A stretch of 64,000 bases of DNA. Source: Skeletonema tropicum (lineage: Eukaryota; Bacillariophyta; Thalassiosirophyceae; Thalassiosirales; Thalassiosiraceae). Below the pieces are notes generated by a model, which was not told the DNA's origin, made no database searches, and saw only the letters and a list, made by a program, of their open reading frames with translations. The DNA lies in the NCBI GenBank assembly GCA_037178625.1, contig CM074134.1, positions 434,001 to 498,000 of the forward strand, read 5' to 3'. The position numbers and the translations under genes were made by a program. This document shows positions 31,915-40,890 of this stretch, piece after piece (position 1 is the first letter of the stretch; every line of letters starts with the position of its first letter).

Positions 31915-32738
31915 TTTCTCCAGATTATGACTGATAAGTTTCGCCTACACAGTAATATTAACTTCCCAGAGCCACGCCACATTGCCTACTCATGGGCAGA
32001 GATAGAGCAGAGACCATATAGACACACTGGCCTACTACTTACTGTTCATTTGAGTTCAGTTTGCAAGTCGAATTTTAATATCGGGCTAATGGTGGAAAGT
32101 AAGGTATCAATAAGACCCTAATGGCCAAGGAATGAAGATTACCACTGCAAGTAAGGTCAAAACCCGTCTAGTTACTGCGTTATTGAGGGTCGTAGGAAGC
32201 CATTTTTCACCATGGTCTGGGTCCATTTTTGATGGTTGATGGCAAGTGAGTACCGCTTGCACATAGGAACTGGTACATATGGAAACGGTACTGGGTTTTT
32301 ATCGGAAGCCACACTCAATTGACACAACTTCAAGTTGGAGCAAATTGGAGGAGGTTGCTTAATTGTGCGACGCTTAGCACTTTTGCTACCCACATAAACA
32401 GAAACGGCGGTCAGATCAAAACACAGAGGAAGAACTGACGCGCGTTTTAAAAAAATAACGGAGCTAAAACTCCCACGAGAAAAAAAGTTAAGCGTCGCAC
32501 AAAATAGGTGCTTGCAAATTCATTTCAAATGAGCAGTACTGTCAGCACCACCTAACAGCCTTTTTACACAAGCGTATTGGGCCCAATCTAATATGTTGAT
32601 GTTGGCGTTGGCGCGCCCGGATCATTTTGGTGGGAACGATTGAGTTGAAGCGGAGCAATCTTCAATCTTCATCTTTCGAAGATGTTGATATTGTTGCCAA
32701 GGGATGTTGCAATAAAGTAGGTAGTGCTTCCCATCAAC
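31915..32738. other. Intergenic region with a MITE
   Basis: 824 bp between divergent genes. The only structure I recognise is the small inverted-repeat element at 32363..32502. Nothing else looks coding. Confidence 0.4.
32363..32502. mobile_element. Short MITE-like element
   Basis: Perfect 14-bp inverted repeats TTGTGCGACGCTTA (32363..32376) and complement (32489..32502) bound 140 bp without coding potential. No convincing target duplication is visible, so the superfamily is open. Confidence 0.55.
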
Positions 32739-33245
32739 ATGAAGACTTGCGTACAGTTAGTAGTTATAGCCCTGCTCAATATCTCTTTGGTATGCGGCTT
32801 TACAACGCCTATAAGTCAAGATGGGCGGCGGGTAATGGTATCATCGCCAATACTAACAAGAGGTATATCATCATCACTTGAAATGGCAAAAATCAGTGAA
32901 AAAGAAGCACAATCTGCGATAGATAAAGTAGTAGCTGCCCTTCGAAAGGACAAAATCGCCAATGAAGAGCTGGGGAAGCTTAAGCAAGTGAACAACATTT
33001 TGGGATTTGGATCTCCTCAGAAGGGCAAGATTGCTGTCCGATTCAATGCCTCGTTTCAAAAGGGTGGCATGGGGTTATCCTCTGTCCCATTGCCATTTGG
33101 TCTTGGTCAATCCAACAAATCAGAAGGCAGAGGAACCATGGTGGGGCAGGTAAAGGCATCTGTTAGTGAGGAGACAGGAAAAGTGATAGAGTGTTCCGTT
33201 TTCAGAGATCTTGGGTATGGTCGTGCATTTAACTTGAAAGTGTAG
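32739..33245 (+). CDS. Secreted or plastid protein of unknown function
   Basis: 168 aa. The ATG at 32739 begins a signal peptide (MKTCVQLVVIALLNISLVCG) followed directly by FTTP, which resembles the diatom plastid-entry site (Phe at +1). The mature part is basic, with KISEKEAQSAIDKVVAALRK and a Gly/Phe-rich middle. I do not recognise a domain. Plastid location is inferred. Confidence 0.6.
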   Translation: MKTCVQLVVIALLNISLVCGFTTPISQDGRRVMVSSPILTRGISSSLEMAKISEKEAQSAIDKVVAALRKDKIANEELGKLKQVNNILGFGSPQKGKIAVRFNASFQKGGMGLSSVPLPFGLGQSNKSEGRGTMVGQVKASVSEETGKVIECSVFRDLGYGRAFNLKV

Positions 33246-33330
33246 ATATCAAATAAAACATCATAGTAGAGTCTGGTGATACTAACAAGAAGTTATTGCC
33301 AATTAATACTATCAGAATGATATTTGGTAA

Positions 33331-34059
33331 TTACCGCATAGCACCCCCCTTAATGGATTTGGCTTTACATGGCCCCGCAGTAGTCATGAACACAGCTCCA
33401 TTAAATGTACCTTCACACTTATCATTCGTCTTCATCCCTCCCATGCAAGCAGCAAATATTTTCTTCTTCTCAACCTGCGACGCAGAGAAAGGAGCTGGAG
33501 CAGGAAGGCCCTCGAATGTAACAACCTCACCAAGGGGGGCATCCGCTGGTGGCTCCACAAACTCGACCTTTTCCGTTCCATCTTCATTTTTTTCAGCCGC
33601 ACAAAGGACCATACCGAAACTCTTAAATCCAACCAAGTTTTTTGCCTTGAGATTTGCAACCACCAATAATCGTTGTCCTTGCATCTCATCTAAGCTGTAA
33701 TGTGCTCGTAGACCCGAAGCAATCTGCCGTGGTTGCTCTTCCCCGCAATCAATTTCCTCACAGTAAAGTTTGTCTGCTTCTGGATGAACCCACGCCTTGG
33801 TAATAACACCAACCTTAAATTCGAGCTTGCAAATATCCGGAAGGTTAGGGTCTACAGGAGCAGCAGCACCACCCTTGGCTTTACCTGCATTTTGTTTCGC
33901 AGCTTGCTTCTTTTCTTTCTTTTTTTGTTGTTTTTGTGGTTGTGGCTTCTTCTCAGCCACCGCTGCTGCTGCTGGATCTGCGCCTGGAGCGAGATTCAGC
34001 TTTGCCTCAAGATCAGAGATCAAGTCCTCAAGTTGTTCTAACGCTGATTTCGCCCCCAT
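33331..34059 (-). CDS. EMAPII/Arc1p-type tRNA-binding protein
   Basis: 242 aa from the ATG at 34059. The start contains a short helix (LEQLEDLISDLEAKL), then a Lys/Gln-rich linker typical of non-specific RNA binding. From residue about 75 comes the OB-fold tRNA-binding domain: KLEFKVGVITKAWVHPEADKL, YCEEIDCGE, QIASGLRAHY, and LLVVANLKAKNLVGFKSFGM, then the EMAPII-like C-terminal region. Such proteins (AIMP1, Arc1p, plant MetRS appendix) deliver tRNA to aminoacyl-tRNA synthetases. No synthetase domain is attached. An upstream TTG in frame at 34080 is ignored. Confidence 0.88.
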   Translation of the reverse strand: MGAKSALEQLEDLISDLEAKLNLAPGADPAAAAVAEKKPQPQKQQKKKEKKQAAKQNAGKAKGGAAAPVDPNLPDICKLEFKVGVITKAWVHPEADKLYCEEIDCGEEQPRQIASGLRAHYSLDEMQGQRLLVVANLKAKNLVGFKSFGMVLCAAEKNEDGTEKVEFVEPPADAPLGEVVTFEGLPAPAPFSASQVEKKKIFAACMGGMKTNDKCEGTFNGAVFMTTAGPCKAKSIKGGAMR

Positions 34060-34461
34060 CGTATTTATTTGTTTTATCAACTTCTAACAATCTTGTGGTT
34101 GTTGTTTGCTTGCGTTTACATATTATTATGTGGTGGTATTTAGAGCGTTTGGTTGGGTGTTTAGGATCATTTGCTACGCACGTAGGTACTTAACGTGGTG
34201 GGGTTATCTAGATGAATGAAGAATCGTCTGCGTGGACAATTGTTGATAATATAATTAGTACGCAGCAGCTCGACCGGACGCGGGACAGAGGAGGTGGGGA
34301 CGGACCCTTTTTTCCGGGAACCGTTCGTTTGGCTTGATCAGTCCTATGAAGAAGATCTCGTCTATCTCTCCAGAGCCGCCCCCACCCTATTCAGCTATCT
34401 AACTTCCGCAGATGGCGATACATCTCCAGCCTTCTATTACATTGTTTCCACACCTCCCATC
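34060..34461. other. Divergent intergenic region
   Basis: 402 bp between the tRNA-binding protein gene and the dUTPase gene. The frame upstream of the dUTPase ATG is open back to 34294 but has no ATG, so it could encode an N-terminal extension only if a spliced or non-AUG start exists. Confidence 0.4.
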
Positions 34462-35093
34462 ATGCTATTGGTAAAACTCCTCAGTCCTAATGCCACTATG
34501 CCAACTCGCTGGTCACCCGAATCTGCTGGGTTTGATTTATGTGCAGCGGAGCCTAAAGTCGTACCTGCTGGGGGGATGGCAGTTATTAAAACTGACTTGA
34601 GTGTTGCCTGTCCAGAGGGAACTTATGCCCGTATCGCTCCAAGGAGGCAAGTCCGACAATGCTCGATATTGTGTGCTATGTTATCATGCATTCATATTAA
34701 TTCCTGCGTTTTGTTCTGTTGTGTATTATGTAGTGGTGTTGCTGTTAAGAGAATGATCGGCTGTGGTGCTGGAGTTGTCGATGCTGACTGTAAGCTAAAA
34801 TTGAAGTACAAATTAACAGCCTCGCTTATTTCATTGTAACCCATCTCAAAATTTCATATTCATATATTTTTTAAACAGATCGAGGAAATGTAGGTGTGGT
34901 TCTCTTCAATTTCGGTCATGAGGATTTTCATGTTTACATTGGAGATCGCATTGCCCAATTAATCCTCGAAAGAATTTCAATGGTTCATGCAGTGCAGGTT
35001 GACGAATTGACAGAGACACAACGTGGTGTTGGTGGATTTGGATCGACATCTGCACCCAGCAGCAGAAGAGACAAAAGTGATTTACCTCCGTGA
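34462..35093 (+). CDS. DUT: dUTP diphosphatase (dUTPase)
   Basis: Hydrolyses dUTP to dUMP, keeping uracil out of DNA and feeding dTMP synthesis. Exons are 34462..34646, 34734..34789 and 34879..35093 (151 aa, normal length). All five trimeric-dUTPase motifs are present: [50 protein letters not shown] and RGVGGFGST. The first intron has a GC donor (AG|GCAAGT) rather than GT; only this donor rebuilds the invariant P-R-S-G of motif 2, and with it the total length is a multiple of three. The second intron is ordinary (GTAAGC...AACAG). The gene lies about 1.5 kb from the ribonucleotide reductase small-subunit gene. Confidence 0.92.
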
Positions 35094-35312
35094 TAGATTA
35101 CGAAGAGAGAACTCTCACTGTGAAATTGTTGGATTTATTGCGTGCGTCTTTCCCCATGTCATCTATCAAAGCCATTGCAAAATATTGTTCGGGTTAAACA
35201 TGTGTCGCCCTCTCTCGCGGATCAACTAACGCCAGGGGTGCATTCCGTCCAACCAACACTGCCACGGCCACGGCTCCAGCACCAAATATACATATATATA
35301 ATTTATAATATC

Positions 35313-35620
35313 ATTCGTGTTACATAGATGTGGCACATTTTGGATAGGTAAATGGCATTAATACATAGTTACTTCTAGCTTGTGCAGCTTCTCTCAGATG
35401 TCTTGCTTGTTTTGGTATTCAATCAAAGTGGCAGTCATTGCAAAATATTGTGTAGGTTAAACTATTTAGTGTTGTTGATCGCCTTCTATTCGTGTTACAT
35501 AGATGTGGCACATTTTGGATAGGTAAATGGCATTAATACATAGTTACTTCTAGCTTGTGCAGCTTCTCTCAGATGTCTTGCTTGTTTTGGTATTCAATCA
35601 AAGTGGCAGTCAGTTTCGAA
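35313..35620. repeat. Tandem duplication of the MORN-gene 3' end
   Basis: About 120 bp (ATTCGTGTTACATAGATGTG to the codons for IEYQNKQDI) occur at about 35318..35440 and again at 35493..35615, practically identical and spaced 175 bp. The right copy contains the stop and last codons of the MORN-repeat gene; the left copy is a dead 3' fragment. Confidence 0.85.
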
Positions 35621-35919
35621 ACTTGTGTCTTCAATTTTTTAGCTTCTCTGACAAGCTTCAATGAGGATGCTTCAGGTCTACCTTTTCGGAAGTAGCACGT
35701 GTACGAGTCTCCATTCGACCAAGTTAGGCAGCCCCATCCGTGTTCGAATCCATCGCGGAACAATCCCGTGTATTTTACATCGCTCTTGAACTCGTAAACG
35801 CCCCATCCGTGTGGAATGAAACGGTGCTTTGCCATGCCCTTTCCTTTTCCTCTGCTGTTGCGCAACTTCGTCTTACGAACAGAACCGCTGTATAGTCCAC
35901 CAGAATAATGAATCTTCAT
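35569..35919 (-). CDS. MORN-repeat protein
   Basis: 116 aa from the first ATG (35919). It contains MORN-type units: KIHYSGGLYSG, HGWGVYEFKSDVKYTG, FEHGWGCLTWSNGD. MORN repeats bind lipids or act as scaffolds. A C-terminal coiled-coil-like helix follows (LVREAKKLKTQVSKL). The upstream frame stays open for 24 codons without an ATG, then runs into a dispersed repeat, so an upstream exon cannot be excluded. The small number of repeats suggests a short or decayed member. Confidence 0.6.
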   Translation of the reverse strand: MKIHYSGGLYSGSVRKTKLRNSRGKGKGMAKHRFIPHGWGVYEFKSDVKYTGLFRDGFEHGWGCLTWSNGDSYTCYFRKGRPEASSLKLVREAKKLKTQVSKLTATLIEYQNKQDI

Positions 35920-35982
35920 TTTGAAGTTAAGTGAAATAATACCGACAGATGTTGATGACGATGCAGCCAATGATGTCTTCTT

Positions 35983-36297
35983 TGAGAACAAAGCAAATCG
36001 GATTTATGAGCCAAGCTCGGATCGGCCAACCCCAAATCAAAGCAAGCAGCATATTATTCAATAGTAGTCCTAAGGTAGGGTTCTCACCCTTTGTTTTGAT
36101 TCTGGGGTCTGCTACCTTTTACAAGATGTACAGGGCGGAAGTGGTGTGAACTTTTTTCAAATTGAGTTTTTGGGACTCAGTACCATCAAACCTGAGTCCA
36201 CGATTAACTTCAATTTCAAATCTACCTTGGACGGAATTGGTATGAACTTTTTTCAAATTGAGTTTTTGGGACTTACATCAAACCTAAGTCCATGCAT
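35983..36297 (+). repeat. Dispersed repeat, copy A
   Basis: About 310 bp matching 46595..46903 in inverted orientation at roughly 95% by eye, from AAAGCAAATC through GGATCGGCCAACCCC and GTAGGGTTCTCA to the internal block GAACTTTTTTCAAATTGAG. That internal block occurs twice here. The copy begins 64 bp upstream of the MORN-gene ATG. Confidence 0.85.
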
Positions 36298-36609
36298 CAG
36301 GGAAGTCGCTTGGCCTCTCTTTTGTGGCAACAAGTACAATACCTATTTGAAGTCCGATCACAGGTTCCAGTCAAGTGCTGTTTTGGTGTCATGGTTGCAA
36401 GAGATGTCGGATATTATACTGCTGAGGCTTATTTCATCGGCCTGATTGAGGATCCAACTTGTGTGCTATTGATATATTCAAATTTGATGCTATAAGCGTG
36501 AGACTAATATGTCAAGATCGTATACAACAACATAAACTAAAGAAAGACTACTAATCAGCATTCAGTGATGATCGAACAGCGCACTATATTAGGGAGATAT
36601 AGGAGTAAT
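36298..36609. other. Intergenic stretch with a short open frame
   Basis: Between repeat copy A and the end of the RNR small-subunit gene. A 67-codon frame (36292..36495) contains DVGYYTAEAYFIGLIED, which has coding-like composition but no recognised relative; it may be a gene fragment carried beside the repeat. Confidence 0.3.
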
Positions 36610-37847
36610 TCAGAAGTCTGCGTCGAGGCTGAACACTTGATCCTCCTGGGCTACACCAACACCACTCTTAGCATACTCTCCAACGCGCCTCTCGAAGAAG
36701 TTAGTTTTCCCCTGCAGACTGATCATCTCCATCCATTCAAATGGATTGGCAGCTCCGTATTGCTTGGGGCATCCAAGGGCAGCCAACAAACGATCAGCAC
36801 AGAACTCAATGTACTGGCACATGAGGTCTCCGTTCATACCAATCAGGGAAACAGGAAGGGCCTCCACCACAAACTCCTTCTCGATCTGGACAGCATTAGT
36901 TATAATCTCGTCAATACGGATAACAGGCAATTTGTTCACGAGCTTGCTGTAAAGAAGGCAGGCAAAGTCACAATGTAGACCCTCATCACGCGAGATAAGC
37001 TCATTGGAGAAACAAAGGCCAGGCATGAGACCACGCTTCTTCAACCAAAAGATGGCGCAGAAACTGCCACTGAAAAAGATACCCTCCACGGCTGCAAAGG
37101 CGATGATACGTTCGGCGAAGGAAGCGTTGTTGGAGTCGCACCACCGGAGAGCCCAGTGAGCCTTCTTTTGAACACAGGGAATGGTCTCGATGGCATTGAG
37201 AATACGAGACTTGGTCTTTTGGTCCTTAATGTATGTGTCAATTAACAACGAATAGGTTTCGCTTTGAATGTTGTGTAGATTATAATGTATGTAAACATAT
37301 ACCAGAAACCAGGAAACAGGTGAGTGTCAATGGTGTATGTACGAGCCAATGTAAAAGCCTACACATTTTTTTCATCTTGTTACCTATGAATATTTTCAAC
37401 CGCAATTTGAAATCCGTAGAAGAAGCGTGCCTCAGGGCTTTGCACCTCAGTAGCAAAGTTACTGGAGAGGTTCTCGTTGACAATACCATCGGAGGCAGCA
37501 AAAAAGGCAAGGACGTGGGAGACGAAATGACGTTCGTTGTCGGCTAGACCTTCCCAATCTTTGAGGTCGGAGGAAAGGTCAATTTCCTCGGTAGTCCAGA
37601 AACAAGCTAGTGCCTTTTTGTACATGACCCATATCTCTAGTACGAAGACATACAGAGGGAGGTGAGGCAGAGTATGCAAGTAACATTTGGGCAAATTGCA
37701 TGTCCCACCTACCTCGTTATCTTGGATGGGGAACAACACAAAGCGGCGTGGGTTGTCCCTTAGTAAAGGCTCCTCGTCTGCGACCTCGGCTATGATATCT
37801 GCACCGCCATTATCATTATCAAACGAACATTCCAAAAACGACTTCAT
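36610..37847 (-). CDS. RNR2: Ribonucleotide reductase small subunit (class I)
   Basis: Provides the diferric-tyrosyl radical for NDP reduction. Exons are 37847..37713, 37634..37384 and 37261..36610 (introns GTAGGT...AGAG and GTAACA...AAAG), giving 345 aa. Metal ligands are visible in context: [37 protein letters not shown] and [13 protein letters not shown]. The radical Tyr sits in [18 protein letters not shown], spanning the second intron. The C-terminus FSLDADF is the conserved tail that docks on the large subunit. The large-subunit gene lies 4.8 kb away on the other strand. Confidence 0.95.
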
Positions 37848-38548
37848 CGCCGTGGATTTTATTGTGGTCCAGCTCTAGCAGTAAAAATATAAGTTGTATG
37901 TATCACCAAGATAGATACTCAGACCTTTGCCTGTGGGCAGAAAAAGAGATTTAGTAATTTTCTCTTTTCTCAGCTTTTATGGCTTGATTGCATCCCGCCT
38001 CTCTAGCAGTGCTAATATAGCCAGAGTCCTGCCCGAACGAGGCGGCCATTGACCGTGCCTCCATTGATACTGCCGTTTGTTTACCCAGCGCGGGGCTGAT
38101 TGAGAATTCAATTTTCTCACGCCTATAATCTTCACTGCTGAGTCTTAGAGCACGCTGCCTTATCATGTTTAAATTACATCAGCTAAAATAGTTTATCCTA
38201 CAACAGCACAAGTTACAACTCAGAGATGTCAGTGTCAGGTACAGTTCACTTTTCATTCACAGGGACAGGGTATAGAAAGGCGAAGTGTCAAATCCATTTC
38301 GGTCAAGATTCCTCAATTTTGCTCTACGGCACGGCCCGACCAGCCTTACATTTTGGATATTTTAGCGATGTTGGCGATAGCATTTTTTCCATCAAGCCAA
38401 GGTATCTCTCTAGCTAACAACCATGACGAGTCTCTCTTCCACCTGCCTTACATGATGAATATCTCCAATTAAAATGCAACTAATTCAACAATCTACCATC
38501 TCATAGTCACAATTACATTTATACATATACTAAGCCTGCCAATTGGCA
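37848..38548. other. Intergenic region upstream of RNR2
   Basis: 701 bp. A 71-codon ATG frame (38166..37951, minus) sits just upstream of RNR2; a TTTTTCTGCCCACAG acceptor-like site near 37930 suggests a spliced 5' leader, so the small frame may be leader sequence rather than a gene. Another short plus-strand frame (38226..38417) has no recognised features. Confidence 0.35.
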
Positions 38549-40633
38549 TCAACCATCAACATTCATATCCTCACCACTGTTGGTATCGGTGGTAACCACT
38601 TCGTGGCACTCATATTGATGGATACGCCATGCCATAGCAAGCCGCATTTTCCCACAACCAGGATGATTGCAAATTTTGATCATAGTATCATTTTCTGTCA
38701 CTTTTATGGCTGCATCATCATCGCTGCCGTCACTGTTAACTACCGCAACATCATCCGCAACAACTTCATCCGTGAGTACTAGTTCTTGGTGGAGAGCCTC
38801 TTCGTCATTGATGCTAGTCGCCAAAGGACCAAGCACGACATTACTATCAACCAATGCGACATCAGTAACCTCTTCGCAGCGCCGAGAATTCTGGACTCCA
38901 CTGTTCGTTTTCTTCTTCCGTTTTGACTTGGTCTCCTTCTTCACATGATCTTTTGCACAATGTAAAAATGGTGAAGTTTGAAATAGATACTCACTCAACA
39001 CTTTCTTCTGGAGTTCATTGCCACGGGTAGCTCCAAACTGGCGCAATAACTTATTCCAGATCGCATGACAGGTCTCTATGTTTTGTTCATCTATACCACC
39101 AAGAGTGCCCCACATTTGCAGCTGCTTCAAAAGATGGAGACCAAACAGAAGATGCGCCTTCATCGATCTTGTCAACTTCCTTTTCCACCCAGAAATCGGA
39201 ACATCAGTTACGACAAGTTTATATATCAGATCTCGCAATGTCACAGTATCCTGTTGAAAGTGACTAATTGCCTCGTCCGATTGAATCTCGACTGACTTCA
39301 TCACTCTCATGATTTTGAACCACACTTCCGAGATGGATTTCAGTCTATCCGTAAATGCATGTAATTCGCGCTTCAATTCATCGTCTACACCAATGATGGG
39401 CTCCAATTCTTTGGCCGCTTTACCGTAGATGTCCTTAGACTTTTCTCCAAAGGTCATGCAATGATTTCCGACGATCGAACCCTGAAAGTAAGTAGTTTGA
39501 TCCACACCATACTGTTTCATCACTGCAGTGAAAACTCTGTATGCATTGCTGCTGTGATCTTTCAAATATTCTTCACACTCTTTGATTGTCTCGTTCGTAA
39601 TACATTGCTGCTCAAGCACCATTTGCAAGTACTTCACGCAATAAGAATCTTCACCACTGCCTTCATCATTGTCACTATTGTTGTCAATAATTTGAAGACG
39701 CAGTGACTCCAGCAGTGCCCTGATTTCTTCCTCTCTTGTATTTGTGACTACCATCGGTTCAGCAGCTGAGTTAATAGCCTCTTTTCCTTCCAATATTGCA
39801 CCCAGTTCTTCCGATAGTGTAGTGATCCTCTCTAATATTGCGTTGTGGCTTATGACTGCAGACTTAGCATCCTTCGCCTGATCGTCAAGAAATTCAACAT
39901 ATCTTTGTAGTTTCTTCAAGGTCGATTCAATTTCTTCTCTAAACACTGCTTCCATTGCGTCTTTTGTGAAATGACCTCCCTCGTCAAATATTATTGGAGG
40001 CGGCGGAGGTAGTTGCCAAGAATCTTCCATCACTGCATCGTTTTGTTTTGTTTGTACTCGTCTGCGTTTTGATGGTGGTTGAGTCGAATTATTTTTGTTG
40101 TTGATGTCTGCATCAGCACACACTTCGGGCTCGTCTACGTCGAATAATGCAAGGAAATCTCGACGAACAATTTCTTTCCGTTCCTCTCTATGATCTTCAT
40201 TGCCAATATGCCAAGGCTGTTCACACTTTCGGTTGCCATTACGCTCATGATTTGTTTTGTTTCTTACTACATCCGGCACCACAATAGCGTTGCCAACACA
40301 TCTCATGCATCCAACACAAATCACTCTCTTATGAGCCTCATTGCTGGGATCGAGACCAAACATCAAACATGTGACTTTGCCTTGGCGGTCAGTAAAATAT
40401 GACTTAGGAGGTGTCAGTCGTTCAGATGACTGGCAACCCCTCTTCGACCTGCGTCGATGTGCACCTGTGCCTTTCGTTGAGGACGTCGTTTGCTCATTTG
40501 TGGTAGTTGCCGGGGTTACAATTTGCGTCCTAGACCGAAGCTTAGGTGTTGATGAAACGTTCCCTGAGTCTCGTATGCTTTCGCCGCCGTTGTTGCGGCT
40601 AGGCGAAGGGCCGGTAGTGCGGCATGACGACAT
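38549..40633 (-). CDS. Unrecognised 694-aa protein with Cys/His clusters
   Basis: I do not recognise this gene. The ATG at 40633 is preferred; the upstream frame to 40738 has no ATG. The N-terminal 90 residues are Ser/Thr/Arg-rich. Then comes a Cys/His-rich segment with CLMFGLDPSN, VICVGCMRCVGNAIV and a later CEQPWH, which could bind zinc. The middle (about 240-560) is helical with coiled-coil stretches (EEIESTLLKKLQRYVEFLDD-like). Near the C-terminus KICNHPGCGKMRLAMAWRIH and YECH form a second possible zinc site (C-x4-C...H-x3-C-x-H). Acidic runs separate the parts. There are no introns or breaks in 2.1 kb. The architecture could suit a nucleic-acid-binding or transposon-derived protein. Confidence 0.6.
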   Translation of the reverse strand: MSSCRTTGPSPSRNNGGESIRDSGNVSSTPKLRSRTQIVTPATTTNEQTTSSTKGTGAHRRRSKRGCQSSERLTPPKSYFTDRQGKVTCLMFGLDPSNEAHKRVICVGCMRCVGNAIVVPDVVRNKTNHERNGNRKCEQPWHIGNEDHREERKEIVRRDFLALFDVDEPEVCADADINNKNNSTQPPSKRRRVQTKQNDAVMEDSWQLPPPPPIIFDEGGHFTKDAMEAVFREEIESTLKKLQRYVEFLDDQAKDAKSAVISHNAILERITTLSEELGAILEGKEAINSAAEPMVVTNTREEEIRALLESLRLQIIDNNSDNDEGSGEDSYCVKYLQMVLEQQCITNETIKECEEYLKDHSSNAYRVFTAVMKQYGVDQTTYFQGSIVGNHCMTFGEKSKDIYGKAAKELEPIIGVDDELKRELHAFTDRLKSISEVWFKIMRVMKSVEIQSDEAISHFQQDTVTLRDLIYKLVVTDVPISGWKRKLTRSMKAHLLFGLHLLKQLQMWGTLGGIDEQNIETCHAIWNKLLRQFGATRGNELQKKVLSEYLFQTSPFLHCAKDHVKKETKSKRKKKTNSGVQNSRRCEEVTDVALVDSNVVLGPLATSINDEEALHQELVLTDEVVADDVAVVNSDGSDDDAAIKVTENDTMIKICNHPGCGKMRLAMAWRIHQYECHEVVTTDTNSGEDMNVDG

Positions 40634-40811
40634 GGTTACTATGTGCAATGACAGATAAATGCTGAAGGAAAATGAAATTAGAAATGGCGGGAACAAAAAA
40701 AACCTTTTTTGCCACAAAGCAGACCTGATTCCACACACAAAGACCTTAAAGTTGTGAATCTATACAAATCTATAGTCCATTTAACTACATTAATTATTCG
40801 TCACACAAAGT

Positions 40812-40890
40812 CCTGAGAGGAAAACCCCCAGCATATTCTAACTCGCAAAAGCATGGGGATCACGAAAATGTTCGGGGTTTTCCTCTCAGG
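40812..40890. repeat. Perfect 17-bp inverted repeat at a gene end
   Basis: CCTGAGAGGAAAACCCC (40812..40828) and its complement (40874..40890) enclose 45 bp; the right arm overlaps the stop codon of the F-box-like gene. It would fold into a stable hairpin in either transcript. It could be a tiny MITE or an RNA 3'-end structure. Confidence 0.6.

Noticed and set aside
34294..34461. Longer dUTPase N-terminus starting at 34294
   Set aside because: The start there is GTG and no ATG lies in frame before 34462; the short form already has the full family length.
37951..38166. 71-aa gene upstream of RNR2
   Set aside because: No recognised features, and an acceptor-like site suggests spliced leader sequence; kept only as a note on the intergenic region.
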